Assembly (NCBI RefSeq): GCF_000430645.1 | Contig: NZ_KE387185.1 | Location: forward strand, 469,780 to 533,779 | Direction: 5' to 3' | Origin: Aquimarina latercula DSM 2041 | GTDB taxonomy: Bacteria; Bacteroidota; Bacteroidia; Flavobacteriales; Flavobacteriaceae | DNA: 64,000 bases | In this document: positions 51,193-60,955 of the stretch, piece after piece | Layout of the letters: every line of letters starts with the position of its first letter | How positions within the stretch are numbered: position 1 is the stretch's first letter | Position numbers and translations under genes: made by a program | Notes under the pieces: model-generated | Seen by the model: the letters and a program-made list of their open reading frames with translations, nothing else | What the model was told of the DNA's origin: nothing | The model's database searches: none

Positions 51193-51645
51193 TTACACCA
51201 AATTTTTTATTTGTATTTCATTCCCATTAAAGTTAAAATAATCACCTATCTTTTTTCCTAATAGTAATTTTCCAATTGGAGTATTGGTAGCTATTGCGAA
51301 ATACGTTTTATTGTCTATAATAATTTTCCCGGACGAAATGCTTAAGAAATAATTCCCTAGTGATGTTTCTATGATGTTTCCTAATCGTATTACTTTAGAA
51401 GACGAGTATATATCAATTTTAGCTAAGGTTTCTTGAAGTTTTTGAACCTCTGCTAATTGCGCTCCTGCTTTTTCTCTTTCTAATTGCAACATTGCCCTCC
51501 CAGTTTCATGTTTGTCACCAGCGGTACTTTTTGTCTCAGAGTTAAGAGATTCCTGAATATTAGCAATTCTATGTTCAATACGATTTAAGCGATCCTGTAC
51601 AAATTGTTGACAATGATCATATAGAGTTTCTTTAATGTTTCCCAA
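51193..51645 (-). CDS. GreA/GreB-like transcript cleavage factor homologue
   Basis: 150 residues. An N-terminal coiled coil (KETLYDHCQQFVQDRLNRIEHRIANIQESLNSET, and EREKAGAQLAEVQKLQETLAKID) is followed by a C-terminal beta domain with VIRLGNIIETSLGNYFLSISSGKIII and FAIATNTPIGKLLLGKKIGDYFNFNG, the GreA/B C-terminal fold ending in the G-K-GD pattern. Shorter than GreA (158). Database entries of this kind are sometimes named 3-oxoacyl-ACP synthase, which the sequence does not support. Function as RNA polymerase secondary-channel factor is inferred. Confidence 0.7.
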   Translation of the reverse strand: MGNIKETLYDHCQQFVQDRLNRIEHRIANIQESLNSETKSTAGDKHETGRAMLQLEREKAGAQLAEVQKLQETLAKIDIYSSSKVIRLGNIIETSLGNYFLSISSGKIIIDNKTYFAIATNTPIGKLLLGKKIGDYFNFNGNEIQIKNLV

Positions 51646-51769
51646 AAAAAAATAGATTTAGAATTCTAATATAGAACAACTGTAATAATTGCACAAATAT
51701 GAACTTCGTTAAGCAAAAAGAAGACTAATTTTAAACTAATAATTTTCTTCTTTAGTGGATTCACTAAAA

Positions 51770-52312
51770 TTAAGTTTTTGGAAGAAAAACATCTACAATA
51801 CCTTCTAGATATCCCATATTATTATAATTAAAATCGATAACTCTACAATTTTCTGCTACTATAGCAATTTCATCAATTAATATTCTTGGGTCGTCTTTAA
51901 AATAAATTTGAGTTTCCAATGAATGATGCCCTTTAGCAGAAATTTTATAATGAAAATGCCTAGCTCTATATCCATATACACCTGGTCGTATAGTTTTTAT
52001 TTTATAAGCTCCAGATGCGTCCGTAATAATACATCCTGTTAACGTTGTTTGGGATGGAAAATAAAAATTACCATCATTATGATACGCACCTGCATCGTCT
52101 GCATGCCAGATTTCTATTTTTGCATTTGGTACTATCTGTTTGTTTTTGGTAAAGATTTTTCCCGATATTATTGTGGGAATTCCAGGTAGGTTTTTGGTAT
52201 TTAGATTTACAAATTGATGTGATGTAGAGAAGTCAGAATATTGGGTAGCTAAGCTATTTTTTATCCCATTCGTATGTTGTAAAAAGGTATTATTTCCTGA
52301 ATTGGTTTTCAT
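51770..52312 (-). CDS. Intradiol ring-cleavage dioxygenase-like protein
   Basis: 180 residues from MKTNSGNN. The upstream part to 52351 is unlike the family. The beta-sandwich core shows IWHADDAGAYHNDGNFYFPSQTTLTGCIITDASGAYKIKTIRPGVYG, then YRARHFHYKISAKGHHSLETQIYF, which carries the RxxHxH-like iron site. These fit the protocatechuate/catechol dioxygenase fold. Shorter than classical enzymes (about 200-300), so substrate and even activity are unsure. Confidence 0.78.
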   Translation of the reverse strand: MKTNSGNNTFLQHTNGIKNSLATQYSDFSTSHQFVNLNTKNLPGIPTIISGKIFTKNKQIVPNAKIEIWHADDAGAYHNDGNFYFPSQTTLTGCIITDASGAYKIKTIRPGVYGYRARHFHYKISAKGHHSLETQIYFKDDPRILIDEIAIVAENCRVIDFNYNNMGYLEGIVDVFLPKT

Positions 52313-52385
52313 AATAAAGAATTTTAAGGGATTTACTTTAAAACAAACCACTCGGATTTTACCCTACCATCTGGAGATATTTTTT

Positions 52386-53060
52386 CTACTTAGAAATAGA
52401 AAAAGCTCCATAATTACGCATCTGTAGGAGAATCCATTTTTTTCTTTTTTGTATATAATTAGATGCTGGTTCTGCTAGATATTTTCTAGGGTTAGGAAGT
52501 ATTGCTGCTACTGCGGCAGCTTCATTTTTAGTAAGACTTGTGGCAGGTTTATTAAACCAAAATATAGCAGCAGCTTCTGCACCATAAATTTGATTTCCCA
52601 TTTCTATGCTGTTAAGGTATACTTCAAGAATACGTTCTTTACTCCAGAGAGTTTCTATCAAAAAAGTAAAATAACTTTCTAGCCCTTTACGTATCCAACT
52701 TCGTTGTGGCCATAAGAAAACATTCTTTGCTGTTTGTTGGGATATAGTGCTAGCACCTCTTAATCGTTTCCCTGTTTTGTGTTCTTTAATTGCTTTTTCA
52801 ATTGCCTTGGTGTCAAAACCTTTATGTTCTAGAAAATGTTGATCCTCACTACAGATAACGGCAAGTTGTAAGTTTTTAGAGATATTTTTTAGGTCAACCC
52901 ATTGATGTTCTATTGGGATTTTTTCGATGGATTGAGCGTTTCTAATAATCATCAGTGGAGTCACAGGAACATTGACCCATTTGTATATGAATACCCAGAT
53001 TACACTAAGGATTAAGAAGGCTAAAAAACCTTTGAAAATCAAACGAAAGATTTTTTTCAT
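52386..53060 (-). CDS. mtgA: Monofunctional biosynthetic peptidoglycan transglycosylase
   Basis: 224 residues. One N-terminal membrane anchor (FRLIFKGFLAFLILSVIWVFIY), then GT51 motifs: SEDQHFLEHKGFD (catalytic Glu), RGASTISQQTAKNVFL, RKGLESYFTFLIETLWSKERILEVYLNSIEMGNQIYGAEAAA and LPNPRKYLAEP. It polymerises lipid II glycan strands without a transpeptidase domain. Close to the FAD oxidoreductase gene (18 bases), likely cotranscribed. Confidence 0.93.
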   Translation of the reverse strand: MKKIFRLIFKGFLAFLILSVIWVFIYKWVNVPVTPLMIIRNAQSIEKIPIEHQWVDLKNISKNLQLAVICSEDQHFLEHKGFDTKAIEKAIKEHKTGKRLRGASTISQQTAKNVFLWPQRSWIRKGLESYFTFLIETLWSKERILEVYLNSIEMGNQIYGAEAAAIFWFNKPATSLTKNEAAAVAAILPNPRKYLAEPASNYIQKRKKWILLQMRNYGAFSISK

Positions 53061-53078
53061 AGTTAATCGGAAATTGAT

Positions 53079-54191
53079 TTATAACAAATCTGCTAGCTCC
53101 ATGCCAACCTGACTTCCAATTGCTATACCCATACCACCAAGCCGAACTCCGCAGAAAATATTATTGGATACTTGTTTGACAATAGATTTTTTTTGGGAAC
53201 CAACTCCCATAATACCACTCCAGCGATATTCAATTTCAAAAGTAGTACCTGGTAAGATAGTTTCTTTTAAAATCTTTTCTAGTTCTTGTTGTACTAATTC
53301 TGTTTGACCTTGTTTAGTAGTCTCCTCAGCTTTGAAATCAAGATTTCTTCCTCCACCAAAAAGTATTCGATTATCAATATTTCTGAAGTAATAATACCCT
53401 TTGTCTAGGTGAAATGTACCCTTAATATTTAAGCCTTCAATTGGTTTGGTTATTACTACTTGTGCTCGCGCAGGCTTTACATTTTGAATTCCAAATCGAG
53501 AGGCGAAACCATTGGTGGCGATTAGTACTTTATTAGAGGAAAACGTAAAATGATTTGTTTTTATTTCGACAGTGTTCTGATTTTCAATAAGATCCTCGAC
53601 AATACAGTTGTTTAATATCTTAACACCAGAAGTTTGAACTTTTTGCAGTAATGCGCTCATCATTTTACCGGTATCGATTTGCCCTTCAAATTGATTTACG
53701 ATATAATGCGGTTGAATATTTTTGAAGCTGAAAGTATTCTTTGTTTCTAAAAATACGTCATCTTTAAAAACAGGTGTTAATAGGGAGTTTATATCTGAGA
53801 TTTTAGAAATGCAATTTTCATATAGATTAAAATCAGTTTTTGTGAAAAGCTCGTAACCTCCGTTACGATGATAATCAATATTAGAATCACCGAGATTATT
53901 ACGCAATAATTGAAGGCCATTTCTTCTCTTTTGTACTAAATCTAAAACTTCTTCTTGAGAGTGAGTCTCTAGGTCATCCAGAATTTCGGAGATACTTCCA
54001 AAACAGGCGAAACCTGCATTTTTAGTGCTTGCTCCATTAGGAAAAACTCCTCGTTCTAATATAAGTATTTTAGCCTTTGGAAACTTTTGGTGTATTCTTA
54101 GAGCACTGTTTAATCCAACAATTCCACTACCGATGATAGTAAAATCGACATTGGATAACCACGTTTTATATTCCCAATAGCTAAAATCCAT
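53079..54191 (-). CDS. FAD-dependent oxidoreductase (DAO family)
   Basis: 370 residues. The FAD dinucleotide motif is FTIIGSGIVGLNSALRIHQKFPKAKILILERG, and the substrate domain includes STKNAGFACFGSISEILDD. The C-terminal RWSGIMGVGSQKKSIVKQVSNNIFCGVRLGGMGIAIGSQVG closes the FAD site. It belongs to the glycine oxidase/D-amino-acid dehydrogenase superfamily. Substrate not predictable. Starts 13 bases after a terminator. Confidence 0.88.
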   Translation of the reverse strand: MDFSYWEYKTWLSNVDFTIIGSGIVGLNSALRIHQKFPKAKILILERGVFPNGASTKNAGFACFGSISEILDDLETHSQEEVLDLVQKRRNGLQLLRNNLGDSNIDYHRNGGYELFTKTDFNLYENCISKISDINSLLTPVFKDDVFLETKNTFSFKNIQPHYIVNQFEGQIDTGKMMSALLQKVQTSGVKILNNCIVEDLIENQNTVEIKTNHFTFSSNKVLIATNGFASRFGIQNVKPARAQVVITKPIEGLNIKGTFHLDKGYYYFRNIDNRILFGGGRNLDFKAEETTKQGQTELVQQELEKILKETILPGTTFEIEYRWSGIMGVGSQKKSIVKQVSNNIFCGVRLGGMGIAIGSQVGMELADLL

Positions 54192-54203
54192 TATAATAAG
54201 TTC

Positions 54204-54230
54204 ATAAAAAAAGCCTCAGTAATGAGGCTT
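54204..54230 (-). terminator. Terminator of the fatty-acid cluster
   Basis: AAGCCTCA/TGAGGCTT with a 4-base loop. On the minus strand seven Ts follow. It lies nine bases past the accC stop and just upstream of the FAD oxidoreductase start. Confidence 0.9.
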
Positions 54231-54239
54231 AATTGTTAG

Positions 54240-55592
54240 TTAGTTATCTTTTGGTTCTTCCATCTCAAAATCCTCCATAAACTTCGTGGTGTAATTTCCA
54301 GAAACATAATCGGGATGATCCATAAGTTGCCTATGGAATGGGACAGTAGTTTTTATTCCTTCTACTACAAATTCATCAAGAGCCCTTTTCATTTTATTGA
54401 TTGCTTCTTCGCGAGTTTGAGCAGTGGTGATTAATTTAGCGATCATAGAATCGTAATTCGGTGGAATAATATAACCACTGTATACATGAGTATCTATACG
54501 TACTCCGTGACCACCTGGAAGATGTAAATTCGTTATCTTACCTGGTGAAGGGCGAAAATCTTTGTACGGATCTTCAGCGTTGATTCTACATTCAATAGAG
54601 TGTAATTGTGGGTAATAGTTTTTACCAGAAATTGGTACTCCAGCAGCAACTAGTATTTGTTCTCTAATTAAATCATAATCTACTACTTGCTCTGTGATAG
54701 GATGCTCTACTTGGATTCTAGTATTCATCTCCATAAAGTAGAAGTTACGATGTTTATCAACTAAGAATTCTACAGTTCCAGCTCCCTCGTATTTAATATA
54801 TTCTGCAGCTTTAACTGCTGCTGCTCCCATCTCATCTCTTAGTTCATCTGTCATGAACGGAGAAGGAGTTTCTTCAGTAAGTTTTTGGTGTCTTCGTTGT
54901 ACAGAACAGTCTCTTTCAGACAAGTGACAAGCTCTACCATTACTATCACCTACAACTTGGATTTCGATATGTCTTGGTTCTTCGATCAGTTTTTCCATGT
55001 ACATATCATCGTTACCAAAGGCTGCTTTACTTTCTTGTCTGGCAGATTCCCAAGCATTTTGTAAATCTTCTTCTTTCCAAACTGCACGCATACCTTTACC
55101 ACCACCTCCAGCACTTGCTTTAAGCATTACCGGGTAGCCTGTTTCTTTAGCAACTTTTATACAGGTTTCGAAATCAGGAATTACACCTTCGCTTCCAGGA
55201 ACACAAGGGACTCCTGCTTCAATCATAGTAGATTTAGCAGATGCTTTATCTCCCATTCTATCAATCATTTCTGCACTAGCACCGATGAACTTTATCTCGT
55301 GCTCTTCACAAATTTTAGAGAATTTAGCATTCTCTGATAAGAATCCATATCCTGGATGAATAGCATCGGCATTTGTGATTTCTGCAGCTGCTATTATATT
55401 GGACATTTTTAAGTATGATTCGCTACTTGGTGCTGGTCCTATACATACAGCTTCATCAGCAAAACGAACATGTAAACTTTCAGCGTCAGCAGTGGAGTAT
55501 ACTGCTACGGATTTTATACCCATTTCTTTACAGGTTCTGATTACACGCATTGCAATCTCACCTCTATTGGCTATTAGAATTTTTTTAAACAT
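54240..55592 (-). CDS. accC: Acetyl-CoA carboxylase, biotin carboxylase subunit
   Basis: 450 residues, standard length. [25 protein letters not shown] at the start, [31 protein letters not shown] (ATP loop), [35 protein letters not shown] with catalytic region, [16 protein letters not shown] and FRPSPGKI. It carboxylates biotin on AccB. Gap to accB is about 90 bases, so they are probably one transcript. Confidence 0.97.
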   Translation of the reverse strand: MFKKILIANRGEIAMRVIRTCKEMGIKSVAVYSTADAESLHVRFADEAVCIGPAPSSESYLKMSNIIAAAEITNADAIHPGYGFLSENAKFSKICEEHEIKFIGASAEMIDRMGDKASAKSTMIEAGVPCVPGSEGVIPDFETCIKVAKETGYPVMLKASAGGGGKGMRAVWKEEDLQNAWESARQESKAAFGNDDMYMEKLIEEPRHIEIQVVGDSNGRACHLSERDCSVQRRHQKLTEETPSPFMTDELRDEMGAAAVKAAEYIKYEGAGTVEFLVDKHRNFYFMEMNTRIQVEHPITEQVVDYDLIREQILVAAGVPISGKNYYPQLHSIECRINAEDPYKDFRPSPGKITNLHLPGGHGVRIDTHVYSGYIIPPNYDSMIAKLITTAQTREEAINKMKRALDEFVVEGIKTTVPFHRQLMDHPDYVSGNYTTKFMEDFEMEEPKDN

Positions 55593-55682
55593 AACGTTCT
55601 AAATTTAAAAATCTCAAATTCCATGTTCCAAATTCCATACTATTGGATTTTGGGATTTGTCAATTGGAATTTTAAAATTGGG

Positions 55683-56174
55683 TTATGATGGGTCTATTAA
55701 AAATAATGGTTGATCAAATTCTACAGGAGAATTATCATCAGCTAAAATCTTAACAATTTTACCTGAGACTTCACTTTCAATTTCATTGAAAAGTTTCATT
55801 GCTTCGATGATACAAAGCACATCTCCTTCTTTGATTGTGTCTCCAACTTCTACAAAAGTTGATTTATCCGGAGATGGTTTTCTATAAAGCGTTCCTATGA
55901 TAGGAGATTTTATAGTAATGTATTTAGAATCGTCTTCTTCTTTTGCTGCGGGTGTTTCTGTAGCTGCAACTGGCGCAGCAGCTTGTACTTGTGTTACAGG
56001 TTGTGCTGCTGGGACTGCACTACCTACAGGTATTTGTTGTACAATTGTTGTTTCTTTGTTGTCTTCTGAAGTTGTTCTGATAGTAATTTTTACATCTTCC
56101 ATCTCTAACTTCACTTCGCTAGCCCCAGATTTGGCCACGAATTTGATTAAATTCTGAATTTCTTTTAAATCCAT
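55683..56174 (-). CDS. accB: Acetyl-CoA carboxylase, biotin carboxyl carrier protein
   Basis: 163 residues. N-terminal helix pair ([26 protein letters not shown]), an Ala/Pro/Glu-rich linker (about 52-80), then the biotinyl domain [44 protein letters not shown] with biotinylated Lys127. A typical BCCP. Sits between fabH and accC, the usual order in Bacteroidota. Confidence 0.96.
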   Translation of the reverse strand: MDLKEIQNLIKFVAKSGASEVKLEMEDVKITIRTTSEDNKETTIVQQIPVGSAVPAAQPVTQVQAAAPVAATETPAAKEEDDSKYITIKSPIIGTLYRKPSPDKSTFVEVGDTIKEGDVLCIIEAMKLFNEIESEVSGKIVKILADDNSPVEFDQPLFLIDPS

Positions 56175-56202
56175 AATGTTGGGTATTGTGTGTTTTAGTT
56201 GT

Positions 56203-57198
56203 TTAGGAATTATAGGCCCATTTTAAGAAAATGGAACCCCAAGTAAAGCCTCCACCGAATGAGGCAAATACTATATTATCTCCTTTTTTGAGTTGTTTTT
56301 CGTAATCACTTAATAATAAAGGTAAAGTTGCTGAGGTAGTATTACCATATCTATGAATATTCATAAGAACTTTACTATCATCTAGGTTCATTCTATTAGC
56401 AGTAGCATCAATAATACGTTTATTAGCTTGATGCGCAACAAGCCAATCTACATCATCTCCTGTAATATTATTACGCTCCATGATTTTAGTACTAGCATCT
56501 GCCATATTGGAAACAGCGTACTTAAAAACAGATTTACCGTCTTGTTGTACAAAATGTTGTCTATTTGCTATTGTTTCTTCGGTTGGTGGTAAAATAGATC
56601 CTCCGGCTTCAATTTTTAAAAATTGGCGACCCACTCCATCCGTACGTAAATATTCGTCTTGTAGTCCTAATCCTTCTTCATTAGGTTCAAAAAGGGCTGC
56701 ACCACCTCCATCTCCAAAGATGATACAAGTCGTTCGATCTGTATAATCAATTATTGAAGACATTTTATCAGCTCCGATTAGTAATATTTTCTTATATCTT
56801 CCTGCTTCTATATAGCTGGCTGCGGTAGACATTCCGTATAAAAAGCTAGAACAAGCAGCTTGTAAGTCATAAGAAAAAGCGTTTATCGCTCCTATCTCAG
56901 ATGCAGCATATGCTGCTGTTGCTGCTACTGGAAGATCCGGAGTAGCAGTTGCGAATATTACCATATCTATCTCTTTGGGATCGAGATTTTTTTTAGCAAT
57001 TAAATCTTCTGCTGCTTTTATACCTAAGAAAGAGCTTCCTTTGCCTTCTTCTTTAAGTATTCTTCGTTCTTTAATACCAGTACGAGTGGTGATCCATTCA
57101 TCGTTTGTATCGACCATGGTTGCTAATATATCATTAGATAACACATAGTCCGGCACATAAGCGCCTACAGCTGTGATAGCGGCTGTGATTTTACTCAT
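56203..57198 (-). CDS. fabH: 3-oxoacyl-[ACP] synthase III
   Basis: 331 residues. Catalytic Cys is in [12 protein letters not shown], His in [15 protein letters not shown] and Asn in [14 protein letters not shown]. The start is [42 protein letters not shown]. It condenses acetyl-CoA with malonyl-ACP to begin fatty acid synthesis. Twenty-eight bases upstream of accB. Confidence 0.96.
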   Translation of the reverse strand: MSKITAAITAVGAYVPDYVLSNDILATMVDTNDEWITTRTGIKERRILKEEGKGSSFLGIKAAEDLIAKKNLDPKEIDMVIFATATPDLPVAATAAYAASEIGAINAFSYDLQAACSSFLYGMSTAASYIEAGRYKKILLIGADKMSSIIDYTDRTTCIIFGDGGGAALFEPNEEGLGLQDEYLRTDGVGRQFLKIEAGGSILPPTEETIANRQHFVQQDGKSVFKYAVSNMADASTKIMERNNITGDDVDWLVAHQANKRIIDATANRMNLDDSKVLMNIHRYGNTTSATLPLLLSDYEKQLKKGDNIVFASFGGGFTWGSIFLKWAYNS

Positions 57199-57412
57199 AT
57201 CTTGATTTTAGTTTCACCTGAATCTTTTATTTGGTTTCAGATGGAATTCGCTAATAACTCTGTTGCTTGCTCGCTTTTCAGGAATTAGCATCAATAAATT
57301 GCTTAGCTCATTTCGTTACTTGTTATACAAAACGCATAAAAAGTGGTTGAAAATACTAAATTACATGCAAATATGGCGCAAAATAATTGGATTTTGACAC
57401 ATATTCAACTAA

Positions 57413-57444
57413 AAACAAAAAAACTCTCACATTTGTGAGAGTTC
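57413..57444 (-). terminator. Terminator between rpmF and fabH
   Basis: AACTCTCACA/TGTGAGAGTT with an AT loop, followed on the minus strand by a seven-T run. It comes 24 bases after the rpmF stop. The 215 bases up to the fabH ATG hold no gene, and I see no clean promoter box there. Confidence 0.85.
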
Positions 57445-57467
57445 TTGTTAGAATTTTAACAATATAC

Positions 57468-57665
57468 TTAAGCTACTTCTTCTTCAGTATTGTCAATAAT
57501 TACTTGACCACGGTAATATAATTTACCTTCGAACCAATGTGCTCTGTGGTATAAATGTGCTTCTCCTGTTGTAGGATCTGTAGCTATTTGTGGTACAGTA
57601 GCTTTATAATGTGTTCTTCTCTTATCTCTTCTTGTTTTGGAGATTTTTCTCTTAGGATGTGCCAT
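57468..57665 (-). CDS. rpmF: 50S ribosomal protein L32
   Basis: 65 residues. [22 protein letters not shown] is the diagnostic N-terminus of L32. The Cys zinc ligands of some L32 proteins are absent, and the C-terminus is acidic (NTEEEVA). Ten bases after the DUF177 gene, the universal pairing. Confidence 0.97.
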   Translation of the reverse strand: MAHPKRKISKTRRDKRRTHYKATVPQIATDPTTGEAHLYHRAHWFEGKLYYRGQVIIDNTEEEVA

Positions 57666-57675
57666 TGCTTAGCTA

Positions 57676-58215
57676 TTATTTATCGTTTAATAAGTTTTTT
57701 AATTTATCCCAACGAGGATCAATTTCCTCGTTATCATTTTCTAATGTTTTCTCTTTCGGGCTTAATTCTTCTAGTTTTTCAAGTATATCAGATTCTAATG
57801 TTCCATCTTCGACACCAGGGTGAACTCTTTTAGAAGGTACTCCTAATACAATAAGTTCATAAATATATTGTTGAACGTTGATTTCATATTCTCCGTAAGG
57901 AATAATAAGAATTTCTTCGTTCTCATTGTTGTACTCTTCTCCAAATTTAACAACTAAAAAGAATTCATTCTTAATAGGTAAATTAAAAGGTTCATTGGTG
58001 ACATCGCAATTAACATTTATGGTACCATTGGCCACAAATCCAAGCTCTAACATTGTCGTTTTTTTATTAAACTCCAAATCAACTTTAATTGCAGATGCAT
58101 TAAATTCATCATACTCAAAATGTTCAAAGAACGTATTGCCAATCTGATACTCAAACTTGTGTAATCCTTGCTTCAGTCCAACAAAAGGGATATTAAACTC
58201 TTTTAGTGGTTTCAT
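57676..58215 (-). CDS. DUF177 (YceD) family protein
   Basis: 179 residues from MKPLKEFNIP. A longer frame reaches 58272, but the promoter at 58261-58268 excludes it. Landmarks are LKQGLHKFEYQIGNTFFEHFEYDEF, INVNCDVTNEPFNLP and QYIYELIVLGVPSKRVHPG with the acidic LEELSPKEK. Bacterial homologues aid 23S rRNA processing or 50S maturation. The gene always precedes rpmF. Confidence 0.9.
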   Translation of the reverse strand: MKPLKEFNIPFVGLKQGLHKFEYQIGNTFFEHFEYDEFNASAIKVDLEFNKKTTMLELGFVANGTINVNCDVTNEPFNLPIKNEFFLVVKFGEEYNNENEEILIIPYGEYEINVQQYIYELIVLGVPSKRVHPGVEDGTLESDILEKLEELSPKEKTLENDNEEIDPRWDKLKNLLNDK

Positions 58216-58260
58216 TTCATCATCAGTTTTGAGTCTCTGCCAATTCGGCAAAGGCGGGTG

Positions 58261-58268
58261 CAAAGATA
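58261..58268 (-). promoter_or_regulatory. TAnnTTTG -7 box for DUF177-rpmF
   Basis: Minus-strand TATCTTTG preceded by TTTTTTGT, the most typical flavobacterial promoter seen in the window. It predicts a leader of about 40 bases before the ATG at 58215. Confidence 0.65.
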
Positions 58269-58379
58269 ACAAAAAATCGTTATGAATGCATTTTTGTAAA
58301 TAAAATTATATCAGAAAGTTAGTCTCTGACAATGTTTTAGCTCTTAAGTATGGATATACTCAATTAATTTTCTTTTTAA

Positions 58380-59450
58380 TTATTGTTCTTTGTTGCTTTT
58401 ATATTGGGGTTTTCGAGGTTGTTTCTTTAATGGATTTTTTGTTAACTCTTTGTACTCATTTCTGTTTTTGAAAATTTTCAAAGCCGCAAATACAGCCTCC
58501 TTAAACGATCCATTATCAGCTTTATTTTTTCCTGCAATTTCAAATGCAGTCCCATGATCGGGAGATGTTCGTACTTTGTGTAAACCTGCTGTATAGTTAA
58601 CGCCTTTGCCAAAAGATAATGTTTTAAAAGGAATCAAACCTTGATCATGGTAAGATGCAACGATCGCATCGAATGTTTTATAACTATTTGATCCAAAAAA
58701 ACTGTCCGCTGCATAAGGTCCGTATACTAATTTACCGGACTCATTTATTTTCTTGATAGTAGGTTTTAGAATTTCTTCATCTTCTTTTCCTATGACACCA
58801 TTGTCTCCACTATGAGGATTAATTCCTAAAATTGCTATTTTTGGTTTACTAATGCCAAAATCTTGTTTTAAAGTAGTGTAAATGGTATCAACTTTTTGCT
58901 CGATAAGTTTAGGAGTTATCGTATCAGCAATGTCCTTAACGGCTACATGATCTGTGAGCAAACCAACTTTTAATGTATCTGTAATCATAAACATTAAGCT
59001 GTTTCCCTCTAATTCTTTGTCTAAATAATCTGTATGCCCTGGAAAATTAAAATCTTCTGATTGAATACTATGTTTGTTAATTGGAGCGGTTACAAGTACA
59101 TCTATTTCATCATTTTTTAATGATTTGGTAGCTGCTTTTAGTGATTTTATAGCATAAGCTCCAATTTTTTCATCTTCTTGTCCAAAATTAATATCAACTC
59201 CTTCTTTCCAGACATTTAAGACATTTATTTTTCCATCTATAATTTGTGAAGTCTTATCAATTCCATGAAGATTAACATTAATATTATACTTCTTTTTAAG
59301 AAAAGAAAGAATTTTAACGGATGCAAAAATTACAGGAGTGCAGAAATCAAGCATTCTAGAATCTGCAAATGTCTTTAAAGCTACTTCACTTCCTATGCCG
59401 TTTAGATCACCTATTGATATACCTAATCTTATTTTTTCTTCTTTCTTCAT
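58380..59450 (-). CDS. pdxA: 4-hydroxythreonine-4-phosphate dehydrogenase
   Basis: 356 residues. LGISIGDLNGIGSEVALK at the start, VLVTAPINKHSIQSEDFNFPGHTDYL with metal His, GLLTDHVAVKDI, AILGINPHSGDNGVIGKEDEE and ASYHDQGLIPFKTLSFGKGVNYTAGL complete the zinc/substrate sites. It oxidises 4-phosphohydroxy-threonine in pyridoxal phosphate synthesis. Divergent from ribE. Confidence 0.95.
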   Translation of the reverse strand: MKKEEKIRLGISIGDLNGIGSEVALKTFADSRMLDFCTPVIFASVKILSFLKKKYNINVNLHGIDKTSQIIDGKINVLNVWKEGVDINFGQEDEKIGAYAIKSLKAATKSLKNDEIDVLVTAPINKHSIQSEDFNFPGHTDYLDKELEGNSLMFMITDTLKVGLLTDHVAVKDIADTITPKLIEQKVDTIYTTLKQDFGISKPKIAILGINPHSGDNGVIGKEDEEILKPTIKKINESGKLVYGPYAADSFFGSNSYKTFDAIVASYHDQGLIPFKTLSFGKGVNYTAGLHKVRTSPDHGTAFEIAGKNKADNGSFKEAVFAALKIFKNRNEYKELTKNPLKKQPRKPQYKSNKEQ

Positions 59451-59509
59451 TATAATCTACTTTATAAGTATTTTTGAAATCTAAAAAAAGATCTCAAATT
59501 TTGAGGTCA

Positions 59510-59517
59510 CAAATTTA
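59510..59517 (-). promoter_or_regulatory. TAnnTTTG -7 box for pdxA
   Basis: Minus-strand TAAATTTG about 60 bases before the pdxA ATG. Between lies a short palindrome (CTCAAATTTTGAG, 59492-59504). Confidence 0.5.
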
Positions 59518-59535
59518 ACTAAATAATTCGCATTT

Positions 59536-60123
59536 ATGTTTACAGGAATCATCGAAGAATTGGGAACAGTTACTAATCTGAAAATTGATCAAGAAAATTT
59601 AGATATTACCGTTCGTGCGAATTTTACTTCAGAATTAAAAATTGACCAAAGTGTTTCCCATAATGGAGTTTGTCTTACTGTTGTTTCTATTTTAGATGAC
59701 ACTTATACTGTTACTGCTATTAAAGAGACTTTAGAAAAAACTAATTTAAATGATCTTACAGAAGGAAGTGTTGTTAATCTAGAAAGAGGAATGAAACTTG
59801 GTGCTAGATTAGATGGCCATATTGTTCAGGGGCATGTAGATCAAACTGCAGTTTGTAATAATATAAAAGAGGCAAATGGGAGTTGGTATTTTACTTTTGA
59901 ATATGATCCTTTGCTAAATAATATCACGATCGAAAAAGGTTCTGTTACTGTTAATGGAGTTAGTTTAACAGTTGTGAATTCTAAAAAGAATGAATTTAGT
60001 GTAGCTATTATCCCGTTTACATATGAACATACTAATTTTAATACTTTTAATGTTGGTACTGTGGTAAATTTGGAGTTTGATGTTATTGGTAAATATGTGA
60101 AAAGAATTACAGAATTAGGTTAG
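59536..60123 (+). CDS. ribE: Riboflavin synthase alpha chain
   Basis: 195 residues, two lumazine-binding repeats: MFTGIIEELGTVTNL then SHNGVCLTVVSI and LGARLDGHIVQGHVDQTA in both halves (second copy SVTVNGVSLTVV). The MFTGI start and the SHNGVCLTV motif with catalytic Ser/Cys are diagnostic. It dismutates 6,7-dimethyl-8-ribityllumazine into riboflavin. I looked for an FMN riboswitch upstream and saw no conserved fold. Confidence 0.96.
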   Translation: MFTGIIEELGTVTNLKIDQENLDITVRANFTSELKIDQSVSHNGVCLTVVSILDDTYTVTAIKETLEKTNLNDLTEGSVVNLERGMKLGARLDGHIVQGHVDQTAVCNNIKEANGSWYFTFEYDPLLNNITIEKGSVTVNGVSLTVVNSKKNEFSVAIIPFTYEHTNFNTFNVGTVVNLEFDVIGKYVKRITELG

Positions 60124-60138
60124 GTAATAGTTAAGAAA

Positions 60139-60873
60139 ATGAAGAAAAGGATTTTAATGATACTAGCTTTTTTGTCACTTCTTTCTTGTAATGAGACTAG
60201 TGAAGTTCTATATAAAGATAGTTTCGAGGCGTATTCTGTTGGAGAAACGCCAAGTGATCCTTGGGAAAAGACAGGTAATGGAATTGCTGTTATTGATGAT
60301 ACCAAATCGTTTAGCGGAAATAAATCAGTCCATTTTGTAACGGGAGAAGGATATAATAACCGTGCTTTTTTAGGGATCAATCATATTTTTCCATTAAAAA
60401 ATAATGCATACTATGGTAGTCTAAAAATGTATGTTCAAGAGGCTTCTCCTAACGGAATCCATTGGACAATGATCCAGAGTTCAGGTAAGGTAAAAAGTGA
60501 AGATTATTCTTCGGAAATTAGATATGGTGGTCAGCATAATAAAAAGTTGATGGCTAATTATGAAACACAAGGGGTAAAAAGTGATTGCTGGAAGCATTCT
60601 GATATAGAAATGCCAGAAGGTAAATGGTTTACGTTACAATGGTATTTTAATGGAAATCAAGATACAATGCGGTTATGGTTGGATGGAGAATCAATAGAAT
60701 CCCTAACTGTGGTAGGTAATGGAGAAGGTTGTGTGGAAAATGATACTAATGGTCAATGGGAATTTCCGATAATGGAAAATATACTACTAGGTTGGGTTGA
60801 TTATCAAACTGGAGGTGGAACAAGAAATATCTGGATTGATGACTTGATCATATCTTTGGAAAAGATAGATTAA
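60139..60873 (+). CDS. Cip1-like/polysaccharide-binding lipoprotein
   Basis: 244 residues. Lipobox FLSLLSC (Cys17). The mature protein is one beta-jelly-roll: DSFEAYSVGETPSDPWEKTGNGIAVIDDTKSFSGNKSVHF, SSEIRYGGQHNKKLMANYETQ, WFTLQWYFNGNQDTMRLWLDGESI and GWVDYQTGGGTRNIWIDDLIIS. These match Cip1-like proteins and polysaccharide lyase family 7/20-type jelly rolls. Enzymatic activity is not certain. Fifteen bases after ribE, but there is no functional link. Confidence 0.72.
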   Translation: MKKRILMILAFLSLLSCNETSEVLYKDSFEAYSVGETPSDPWEKTGNGIAVIDDTKSFSGNKSVHFVTGEGYNNRAFLGINHIFPLKNNAYYGSLKMYVQEASPNGIHWTMIQSSGKVKSEDYSSEIRYGGQHNKKLMANYETQGVKSDCWKHSDIEMPEGKWFTLQWYFNGNQDTMRLWLDGESIESLTVVGNGEGCVENDTNGQWEFPIMENILLGWVDYQTGGGTRNIWIDDLIISLEKID

Positions 60874-60955
60874 TAATTAATTTAATAAACCTATGTTGAA
60901 TTATGGAATTACTCCAGTCCAATTAAAAATCTGACGTATCAATTAATGATATATT

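Noticed and set aside
59450-59536. FMN riboswitch before ribE
   Set aside because: The gap is only 85 bases and shows none of the expected conserved stems; only a short CTCAAATTTTGAG palindrome.
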